A DNA stretch of 64,000 bases from Cyclina sinensis. Lineage: Eukaryota; Mollusca; Bivalvia; Venerida; Veneridae. The translations under genes and the position numbers were made by a program. The stretch covers positions 23,963,770 to 24,027,769 of the forward strand of contig JAAONU010000002.1 of the NCBI GenBank assembly GCA_012932295.1, given 5' to 3'. The notes under the pieces are model-generated. The model was not told the DNA's origin. It made no database searches and saw only the letters and a program-made list of their open reading frames with translations. Shown in pieces: positions 21,674 to 33,600 of the stretch (positions within the stretch are counted from its first letter, which is position 1; every line of letters begins with the position of its first letter).

Positions 21674-24600
21674 ATTGATCCATAATGTGGCGAGCCAGTT
21701 TGGTTGCCATAGCAACCGTTTTGTTTGTGGGTTTGAAATTTGCAGGTAAGTTTCAGATTACCAGCATTCAGTGACAAGATATTAATTCTACTCTGTCTGC
21801 AAAACATCTTGTTATGAATGTAGATTATACATGTGAATTCACTTGCTAATGATTACATCTAGTGCAGTTTTAATTTAAGTTTTCATTTAAAATTATTTGA
21901 TATAAGTCTAGATATTATTAAGTTAAAGAAAATGCAGTTCCCGTCAAGTGTATAAAGCCTCTATAAGATCTCACTGTTTTGGAGGTGTGAATAATTTTAC
22001 GATTTGGCCTAAATTTGAAGAGAGAAAAGATCATATGCCAATTTTTTGCCTACCATTTGGGATATTTCATGTACCTGAAGTTACAATCTAAATTTTAGCT
22101 CATAGATAGAAGTCAGTTTTGTTTATGAAAAACAGTCACTTTATTCAAATAGACAAAGGTGTATGAAATGTGCAACATGTTATTATATTGTTTCAGATGC
22201 CCACTTAGCAGTGATGTCCATTGATTTAGGGAGTGAATATATGAAGATTGCAATTGTAAAGGTAAAAAAAAAATATATAGATAACCAGCTTGTGTATTAT
22301 GTCAGCATTCAATTTCTGTTCACAAATAGTCTTCTACATTGTATGGATCAAGTGAAGACTTAATGTTAATCTCCAATGAGTTACTAAAATATTATTTGAT
22401 TTTGCAGAGTACCTGGTGATATTTGAAGTTATGAATAAAATGTTAGATTTAAGGCATCTCAGATTAACACAATGATTATATTTGTTTGACAATACCCTTC
22501 GGAAGCATTTCACAATAGTCTGGGAGTTTTTATCATTTGAAGATTTGTTTAGTGTTAGTTATTTTCAGGATTACTCTATTTTCAGCCAGGAGTGCCTATG
22601 GAGATTATTACTAATGAGTAAGTTTTCTTCCTGCAGTTTCGGATTTATTATTATACATACATACACCCGCCAACTGTTCTTATTTCCTATAAAAACCATT
22701 TTCTTATAAAAGAACTTAAACTTTGAAAATTACTGCTTCTTGAAGTTCATTTGATTTTATTTAAAAGAGCCCTGTGTCATTATATAATAATATTTTTAAG
22801 ATAAATTTTTTAGAATTATAGATTCAAAACATGGATTGGTCTTTTATATATTCACACATTCATAAATATATAAAAGAAAAAAAAAACTCAGAATATTACA
22901 TTTTTCAAGATACAAATATGTGGGGTGGTCATTTGTGAAACCACTGCATTGATAATGTTTGTGAAAAAAATAAAGCAAATAGAAATATACAGATATATGT
23001 AGGTGATAAAACTTTCAAAGACATTTCATTCTTTCTAGTTGATTTTTATTGAAAGTATTTGGATTGAGTTTGAAATTTATTAATTGTAGAAGAAATCCTC
23101 TTTTTTTCTTCTTCTTTTAAAAAAAAACTTTAATGCATTTTATTGCTGTCTGTCTATGCAATAACATTACAGCACACTTTATACACAAGTAATCTATTTA
23201 ATGTTTTCCAGAGATTCTGCTAGAAAAACAGCTTCCATTGTTTGTATGAGGAATGGTGAGAGACTGTTTGGAAATCCATCAGAGAACTGTGTAAGGTTTC
23301 TTTTAATAATCTGTCTGCAAAACGGAACATCTAGTCACAGAAATAAATAAAGGGTTTATTTTTTTTAAATTTCTTTGAAACTATACAGAAACATTAATAA
23401 TCTATAGACTAGGTTTAAGATTGATTCTTTTTTTTATCAAAACAATATTGGAACTTCAACATGTTCCTACATGAAGAGTTTTTCTTTTTATCCAGTTTAT
23501 TTTTTGAATAATGAAATGTTCGAGAAATTATCATGTGTGCCTCATTGTGAAAAAATACCAGTGCATAGACAATGTGTTGAAAATATTTTACGTAGCCCCC
23601 TAGTAGGAGTAGGGTCATTTGTTTGAAGAAGTAAAAAATAATGTTGCACTGGGATCATTTCATTTGCAGTGTGGGAAGAAAATGATTATTTTTCCCAATC
23701 AGTATATTCATGTAGAAAAAATATATATGTATATGAACTGGCTTTTTCAGGGTTAACCTACTGCAGCTGTAATGTTTAATATCTCAGTTTTTAAGCAAGT
23801 GTAAAACTTGACATCCTCTCCAGTAGCTATCAGTATGTCACTGTTGTGTCACATTGCAGGCTACAAAGTTTCCAAGCAATGCCTTCTGGTACCTAACTCA
23901 GATTATTGGGAAGAAGTATGATGATCCTGCTGTTGCTCAGTACAAAAGACGATTCCCTTATTATAACCTGGTAAAAGATGAAAACAGGGGAACCGTTCTG
24001 TTCAAAATTGATGAGTGAGTAGAACTTGAGAAAATTAATGTTGCATTTTAAAGGGCAAAACCATTGTTTTTGAAAAATTGTGCATTTTTTGTATCATTTT
24101 TTGACATAATAATGATCTGTTGCATTGTGAGATAATCTCTGTTTTTTCTGTTTTTTGTGGGGGTTTTTTATGTAAAACTCAGGTCATATTAAGTCTTACA
24201 TAAATATTCTAGAGCAGTCAGTGAAACAATTTCTGGAACACTTCACAAGTATGTTTTGAATGATATGAAAATTATCACAAACAAAAAAATTCGACTGTGT
24301 TTTATCACTGAATTTTATATATTCAAAACAAGAAAATACTTGTCTACATCATGTTTTATTTTCTGATAAGTGAGATGTGACATATAGTATCATGGTGACA
24401 TGTGCTGTTTAAGATGTAGCAGATCTACTCAAGATATCAGAAACAATACTGTACTGTTGCATGTTTTATATCACCTGTATCTTGTTCAACTAGGGAAACA
24501 CAATACACACCAGAGGAGCTACTGGCCATGATTTTAGAAAAGGCTCGTCAGTATGCTGAAACCTTTGCTGAACAGCCAATCAGTGATGCTGTTATAACTG

Positions 24601-27600
24601 TGCCATCATACATGAATCAAGCAGAGAGGAGAGCAATGTTATTGGCTGCCCAACTCAGTGGCCTAAATGTGCTGCAACTCATGGGAGACAATGCAGCAGG
24701 TACTTAGACTAGATGATGTCCAGAAATGCTGAGTAGTTGTGATTCATGTTTCATTTATACTAGGGATGGGAACAAATACTAATATCAATATTCGAATATT
24801 CGCTTTGCCATATTCTAATATTCGGTTGTTTTTTTTTCAGTTCAATCAGTTTCCCGAATTTTGGTATCCGAACATTGGTACTATTTTATCACCTGTATGT
24901 TGTCTGGGAAACTGCTAGGTATTATCTAGAAATGGCATAGAAATGTAGAAATGGCTTTTTAATGGAAGTTTTAAATACTTATTAAGTGATTGGAAATACA
25001 TAATATATTCCGTTCATTAAAACCGCTTAAAATAAGTCCAAACACGAGAGGGGGCATTTTTTTATACAGCTTATTTCAATATTGTGATGATCAAACATAA
25101 AGCGATGATTTTTTAATTTTCAAATATACTTATAAGAGGAAAATATTTGAGCTATTCTACTGATTAGGCAACTAAAAAGTAATATCAATACAGGTTTAAG
25201 CGTGACTGGTTGTTCGTTTTCTTAAATCATGACGTTAATCCTTGGATATTGTGAGACAAACAACTTCTAAAATTTGTGAAATAAATGTGCGCCAATTACA
25301 ATGAACAAACAATTAAAAGGTATCACAATTACGCCTGTTGCAAACTGTTATTTCATGACGTTTGTCCCTGCCAATTATTCATTGCAATTTTATTGTTAAT
25401 TGGATCGTTTTTGACACGCGATAATAAACACAATGCCAAACAGACTGTTTTTAGCTCACCTGTTCAAATTATGTCCCCTGGGTCAAAATTGGCCACGCCC
25501 CAGGGTTCTCTTGGTTTACATATAGTTATATAGGAAAAACATGAAAAATCATTTTTCTCCGAAACTAATAGGACTAGACCTTGGATATTTGGTGTGGAGT
25601 ATTGTGTAGAGAACCTTTACCAGTATTGTTTATATGTTGGCCCCGGGGGTCAAAATTGGTCCCTCCCCAGTGGCCCTTAATATGTAAAAAAGGCAATCTT
25701 TAAAAATCCTCTTCTCAGAAACCACAATGCCTACAGCTTAGATATTTGATATGTAGCATTGTCTAGTGGATGTCTACCAAGTTTGTTCAAATTATGTCCC
25801 CTGGGTCAAAATTGGCCACGCCCCAAGGTTCTCTTGGTTTACATATAGTTATATAGGAAAAACATGAAAAATCATTTTTCTCCGAAACTAATAGGACTAG
25901 ACCTTGGATATTTGGTGTGGAGTATTGTGTAGTGAACCTTTACCAGTATTGTTTATATGTTGGCCCCGGGGGTCAAAATTGGTCCCTCCCCAGGGGCCCA
26001 TAATATGTAAAAAAGGCAATCTTTAAAAATCTTCTTACTGGAAACCTCAATGCCTACAGCTTAGATATTTGATATGTAGCATTGTCTAGTGGATGTCTAC
26101 CAAGTTTGTTCAAATTATGTCCCCTGGGTCAAAATTGGCCACGCCCCAAGGTTCTCTTGGTTTACATATAGTTATATAGGAAAAACATGAAAAATCATTT
26201 TTCTCCGAAACTAATAGGACTAGACCTTAGATATTTGGTGTGGAGTATTGTGAAGAGAACCTTTACCAGTATTGTTTATATGTTGGCCCTGGGGTCAAAA
26301 TTTGCTCCGCCCGGGGGGCCCTTAATATGTAAAAAAGGCAATCTTTAAAAATCTTTTTGCTGGAAACCTCAATGCCTACAGCTTAGATATTTGATATGTA
26401 GCATTGTCTAGTGGATGTCTACCAAGTTTGTTCAAATTATGTCCTCTGGGTCAAAATTGGTCACTCCCCAGGGTTCCCTTGGTTTACATAGATTTATATA
26501 GGAGAAACATGAAAATTAATTTTTCTCAAAAACAAATAGGTCTAGACCTTAGATATTTGGTGTTGAGTATTGTGTTATGAACCTTTACCAATATTGTTTA
26601 AATGTTGGCCCTTGGGTCAAAATTTGCCCCGCCCCGGGGGCCCTTTATATTTCAAAAAGGAAATCTTTAAAAATCTTCTTGTCTGAAACCACAAGGCCTA
26701 GAATTTTAAAATTTGGCATGAAGCAAATAATTAGATTACATGTAGGTTAAAGGTCGTGGAGGCTAAAAATAGATTTAATTACTGCACCTCATAGAGCCTT
26801 CATTTATAGACCAATATCTTTGATATTCAATATATAGGTTCCTTGCATGGACCTCTACCCATGGGTAGGGTTTGAGGTCACTGGGTCAAGGTCAAGGTCA
26901 CCATAGCTTATAATAGATATTTTTACTTTCTGTCATAGAGCCTTTATTTATTGATTGATATTTTACATATTTGGTTTGTAGGCACTTATATATTTTCAAT
27001 TAAGAAATGAAATACTGCTTAACAGCAAACCTACAGCCAAAGTAATCAGGTGAGCGATCCAGGGCCATCATGGCCCTCTTGTTGTTTTGCATAATCAGAA
27101 TGCTTACCTTTATAATAATCAACGATGCCTTATTAGAAAAAAAATTTATAGAATATTCAAATTTGATATTCAGATTTGAATATTCGGTCGATTTTCGAAT
27201 ATTCGAACATTCGTTCCCATCCCTAATTTATACATGTAGATAACAAGCACTTGGATCAAGTCATTGCAAGATTTTTTTATTTATCCGTTTACACTTAACT
27301 TTAAGAAAAACCTTCTTATAAAAAAATGTAAGCCATTTGTTCTTGAATTGAATACTGTTTCTTTCTTAACATCCTTTATCTAGGATAGTTTGACTTTTTG
27401 AAAAAGAAAAATGTGTATAATTGTCTTTCTACATTTCAGTTGCTCTGAATTATGGGGTATTTAGAAGAAAACAGTTCAACAGTAGTATGACTTACATCAT
27501 GTTTTATGACATGGGTGCTACCAGCACCACTGCTACTATAGTTGGTATGTTTAATGTTTATCTCTTCTTGTATAGATAGAATATTCTACTTGAAAAATGG

Positions 27601-30600
27601 CCTCTTGGTCAAATGATTGTGCATTGTCTAGTGGGAACTTAAGTGACTGTGTTTTGACTAGTTATGGTGTAGCTGAACATCACAACTATAAATGCTGAAG
27701 AACCTGGACTTGCTGCTCTTATTAGACTTCTTGTGTTTCCTGCGACTCATTGCATCTCATTGTTTTCTGGGATTGTTGTGCTCATTACATTTAAATCTTA
27801 CGTTGCCGTGCTTCCTTGAAACTCTGCACTTAACACAGCCTGTACTGTACAGTGAGCTCATCCTGTGAACTATCTGCAAGCAGAAAAGAAAAATGATATT
27901 GATATGTTATTGAAAAGGTCAATGTTATTTTGATGATTTACAAGGAAATGGAAAAGAAAAGAATTATTCTTGATGGTTGTGCTTGAGCCATAGTTATACC
28001 TACTTAGTTGTCTTCTAGTATATACAGTGCTGTTAGTTTATAAAAATGAAAATAAGTTTCTGCGAGATAGGTTATAAAAATGAATGCTAGTTTAGGGTAG
28101 GATTTGGAAGTATGTTTTCTTAGAAAAAAATTGATAACTAGGAAAAGTGACATGTAAACTGTATTAGGTCATACTTCACAATTTTTGTAACCTTCAGTGC
28201 TTTTATTAACTTCTTTTGTAGGTTATCAAGTGGTAAAGATGAAGGAGGGAACCAGAATGGTAGAAAATCCACAGCTTGTCATTAAAGGTGTAGGGTAGGT
28301 TCTGTCGGTTTTTTGATGCAAGATCATCTACAATTTTGTTTGTTTTCTTTTTTTAATTAGATTGAAGAGGAACTGAGAAAAAAGAACTCAAAGTAATGCT
28401 TAGTTTGAACAGCAACACAAGCTTGATGAGCATCGTGATTTAGAGCACTTTAATAGATGTTCAAGAAGTTGTAATGTAATGAACTTGTAGGCATTTTTAA
28501 GATGTTCTTATGAAAGATTTTAGTTGCTTTTAAGTCGGTTTTGATTTTATTATAACAAGGAGTTTCAAAATAACCCCTTTGATAAGAAGAAGGAATCCAA
28601 TAAAACATTGGTATCTGTTCACCCAGCTACTTTGTTTGCCAACTGTTGAGGATTACTAGGATAGGTCCTCAAGACCCTAACTTCTCTCAGTAATAAACCT
28701 GCTCCTCACTACTTAAATGAAAAAAAATGATTACATTGGTTGCTTCTACACCACAGGTTTGACAGGGAGTTAGGAGGTCTGGAGATTTCCATGCGACTCC
28801 GAGATCATCTTGCCAAGCATTTTAATGAGCATAAGAAAACCAAGATGGACCTGTATTCAAACCACAGAGCAATGGCTAAACTACTGAAGGAAGCAAAAAG
28901 AGTGAAGAAGGTTCTCAGTGCTAATGTAGAGCACAATGCACAGGTAATACAACATATTGATAAATGTTACACATATACATTGTAGTTAGTTTGCAGACAA
29001 TGTATAAAGCTACAGTGCATTTGTGTCGATAAAATCTTGAACCAGTGGACTTAGAATTTGTCTGAAGTTTTTGAAACTTTACTGCATGGCACTTTCTACT
29101 TGAGACATAAACAAGAGAATCAGGTTGTTCATTTAAACTTAAGGCACTAACAAGAAATGCCTTGAGATTTTGATAAGTAGTCGATGGTGGTGGAGGGGGC
29201 AAATGTCATTCTTTTTGCCGACATTTTTTCTGTCTTCAGTCTGTTGAATTAGTATATAATCTTGGAAACAATGTGACAAGTCTTTTAATGAAGGAAAATT
29301 AGTTTCTTAATTTAGCTTGATGAAATTAAAAATCTTGATTAAATAAATCCAGAGAGATGACAAAAAAAATTGATGCATTTAACAAGGTATTGGAATGAGT
29401 TCAGTCTTTAAAAGGAAAGGAAAGTCAGAATTTTCATATCTTTGTTTTAAAGTTTATGTATTTCAAGCATATGTTTTTGAAAAGGTAAGCAAATTTGTGC
29501 AGTATGTTGGCTTAATAGCACTGATTTTTAATTTGCAGTTTTTTGTTAACAGCCTAATGTTACAACATGTCAAGTTAACTTAAAGCAGCCTTTATTTTTG
29601 CAGCAAAGATCTATCCTGATATTTCTTCTATTTAATAGGACTAGTGTATGTGTTGTTTCGTATAATATCTTATTGTCTGTGTAGTATCGTATTATATCAC
29701 AGTCAGTGTAGTATCGTTATTTAGTATAAAATCACAGTCAGTGTAGTATCGTCATTTAGTATAATATCACAGTCAGTGTAGTATCGTCATTTAGTATAAT
29801 ATCACAGTCAGTGTAGTATCTTCATTTAGTATTATATCACAGTCAGTGTAGTATCTTCATTTAGTATTATATCACAGTCAATGTAGTATCGTCATTTAGT
29901 ATTATATCACAGTCAGTGAAGTATCGTCAATTAGTATTATATCACAGTCGGTGTAGTTTCGTCATTTAGTATAATATCACAGTCTGTGTAGTATCGTCGT
30001 TTAGTATTATATCACAGTCAATGTAGTATCGTCGTTTAGTATAATATCACAGTCAGTGTAGTATCGTTGTTTAGTATTATATCACAGTCTGTGTAGTATC
30101 GTCGTTTAGTATAATATCACAGTCAGTGTAGTATCTTTGTTTAGTTTAATATCACAGTCTGAGTAGTATATTGTCATTTAGTATTATATCACAGTCAGTG
30201 TAGTATCGTCATTTAGTATAATATCAAAGTCAGTGTAGTATCGTTGTTTAGTATAATATCACAGTCTGTGTAGTTTCGTCATTTAGTATAATATCACAGT
30301 CAGTGTAGTATCGTCATTTAGTATAATATCACAGTCAGTGTAGTATCGTGATTTAGTATTATATTACAGTCAGTGTAGTATCGTGATTTAGTATTATATC
30401 ACAGTCAGTGTAGTATCGTCATTAAGTATAATATCACAGTCTGTGTAGAATCGTCATTTAGTATCTTATCAGTCAGTGTAGTATTGTCATTTAGTATTAT
30501 ATCACAGTCGATGTAGTATCGTCGTTTAGTGTAATATCACAGTCAGTGTAGTATCGTTGTTTAGTATTATATCACAGTCTGTGTAGTATCGTCGTTTAGT

Positions 30601-33600
30601 ATAATATCACAGTCAGTGTAGTATCTTTGTTTAGTTTAATATCACAGTCTGAGTAGTATATTGTCATTTAGTATTATATCACAGTCAGTGTAGTATCGTC
30701 ATTTAGTATAATATCAAAGTCAGTGTAGTATCGTTGTTTAGTATAATATCACAGTCTGTGTAGTTTCGTCATTTAGTATAATATCACAGTCAGTGTAGTA
30801 TCGTCATTTAGTATAATATCACAGTCAGTGTAGTATCGTCATTTAGTATTATATTACAGTCAGTGTAGTATCGTGATTTAGTATTATATCACAGTCAGTG
30901 TAGTATCGTCATTAAGTATAATATCACAGTCTGTGTAGAATCGTCATTTAGTATTTTATCAGTCAGTGTAGTATTGTCATTTACTATTATATCACAGTCA
31001 GTGTAGTATTGTCATTTAGTATTATATCACAGTCAGTGTAGTATCGTCATTTAGTATTATATCACAGTCAGTGTAGTATCGTCGTTTAGTATTATATCAA
31101 AGTCAGTGTAGTATCGTCCTTTAGTATTATATCACAGTCAGTGTAGTATCGTTGTTTAGTATAATATCACAGTCTGTGTAGTATTGTCATTTAGTATTAT
31201 ATCACAGTCAGTGTAGTATCGTTGGTTAGTATAATATCACAGTCAGTGTAGTATAGTTGTTTAGTATTATATCACAGTCAGTGTAGTATCGTCGTTTGGT
31301 ATTATATCACAGTCTGTGTAGTATCATCATTTAGTATTTTATCACAGTCAGTGTAGTATCGTCATTTAGTATAATATCACAGTCAGTGTAGTATCGTCAT
31401 TTAGTATTATATCACAGTCAGAGTGGTATTGTCATTTAGTATAATATCAAAGTCAGTGTAGTATAGTTGTTTAGTATTATATCACAGTCAGTGTAGTATC
31501 GTCGTTTGGTATTATATCACAGTCTGTGTAGTATCATCATTTAGTATTTTATCACAGTCAGTGTAGTATCGTCATTTAGTATAATATCACAGTCAGTGTA
31601 GTATCGTCATTTAGTATTATATCACAGTCAGAGTGGTATTGTCATTTAGTATAATATCAAAGTCAGTGTAGTATCGTCGTTTAGTATAATATCACAGTCT
31701 GTGTAGTATCGTCATTTAGTATTTTATCACAGTCAGTGTAGTATTGTCATTTAGTATTATATCACAGTCAGTGAAGTATCTTCATTTAGTATAATATCAC
31801 AGTCTGTGTAGTATTGTCATTTAGTATAATATCACAGTCAGTGTAGTATCGTTGTTTAGTATTATATCACAGTCAGTGTAGTATCGTTATTTTGTATTAT
31901 ATCACAGTCAGTGTAATATCGTTGTTTAGTATAATATCACAGTCTTTGTAGTATCGTCATTAAGTATACTATCATAGTCAGTGTAGTATTGTCATTTAGT
32001 ATTATATCACAGTCAGTGTAGTATCGTCATTTAGTATAATATCACAGTCAGTGTAGTATCGTCATTTATTATTATATTACAGTCAGTGTAGTATCGTGAT
32101 TTAGTATTATATCACAGTCAGTGTAATATCGTCATTTAGTATAATATCACAGTCAGTGTAGTGTCGTTGTTTAGTATTATATCACAGTCAGTGTAGTATT
32201 GTCGTTTGGTATTATATCACAGTCTGTGTAGTATCATCATTAAGTATTTTATCACAGTCAGTGTAGTATCGTCATTTAGTATAATATCACAGTCAGTGTA
32301 GTATCGTCATTTAGTATTATATCACAGTCAGAGTAGTATTGTCATTTAGTATAATATCAAAGTCAGTGTAGTATCGTCGTTTAGTATAATATCACAGTCT
32401 GTGTAGTTTCGTCATTTAGTATAATATCACAGTCAATGTAGTATCGTTGTTTAGTATATCACAGTCAGTGTAGTATCGTCGTTTAGTATAATATCACAGT
32501 CTGTGTAGTATCGTCATTTAGTATTTTATCACAGTCAGTGTAGTATTGTCATTAAGTATTATATCACAGTCAGTGAAGTATCTTCATTTAGTATAATATC
32601 ACAGTCTGTGTAGTATTGTCATTTAGTATAATATCACAGTCAGTGTAGTATCGTTGTTTAGTATTATATCACAGTCAGTGTAGTATCGTTTTTTTGTATT
32701 ATATCACAGTCAGTGTAATATCGTTGTTTAGTATAATATCACAGTCTTTGTAGTATCGTCATTAAGTATACTATCACAGTCAGTGTAGTATTGTCATTTA
32801 GTATTATATCACAGTCAGTGTAGTATCGTCATTTAGTATAATATCACAGTCAGTGTAGTATCGTCATTTAGTATTAAATTACAGTCAGTGTAGTTTCGTG
32901 ATTTAGTATTATATCACAGTCAGTGTAATTTCGTCATTTAGTATAATATCACAGTCAGTGTAGTATAGTCATTTAGTATTATATCACAGTCAGTGTAGTA
33001 TCGTTGTTTAGTATAATATCACAGTCTGTGTAGTATCGTCATTTAGTATTTTATCACAGTCAGTGTAGTATTGTCATTTAGTATTATATCACAGTCAGTG
33101 AAGTATCTTCATTTAGTATAATATCACAGTCAGTGTAGTATCGTCATTTTGTATTATATCACAGTCAGTGTAGTATCGTCATTTAGTATAATATCACATT
33201 CTGTGTAGTATCGTCATTTAGTATTATATCACAGTCAGTGTAGTATCGTCGTTTAGTATTATATCACAGTCAGTGTAGTATCGTCGTTAAGTATAATATC
33301 ACAGTCTGTGTAGTATCGTCATTTAGTATAATATCACAGTCAGTGTAGTATCGTCATTAAGTATTATATCACAGTCAGTGTAGTATCGTCATTTAGTATT
33401 TTATCACAGTCAGTGTTGTATCGTTGTTTAGTATAATATCACAGTCAGTGTAGTAATCGTCATTTAGTATTATATCACAGTCAGTGTAGTATCGTTGTTT
33501 AGATTAATATCTTATTGTCTGTGTAGGTTGAGGGCTTGCTGGATGATGAAGATTTCAGGATGATGGTGACACGACAGGAGCTGGAAGGAATGTGTGCTGA

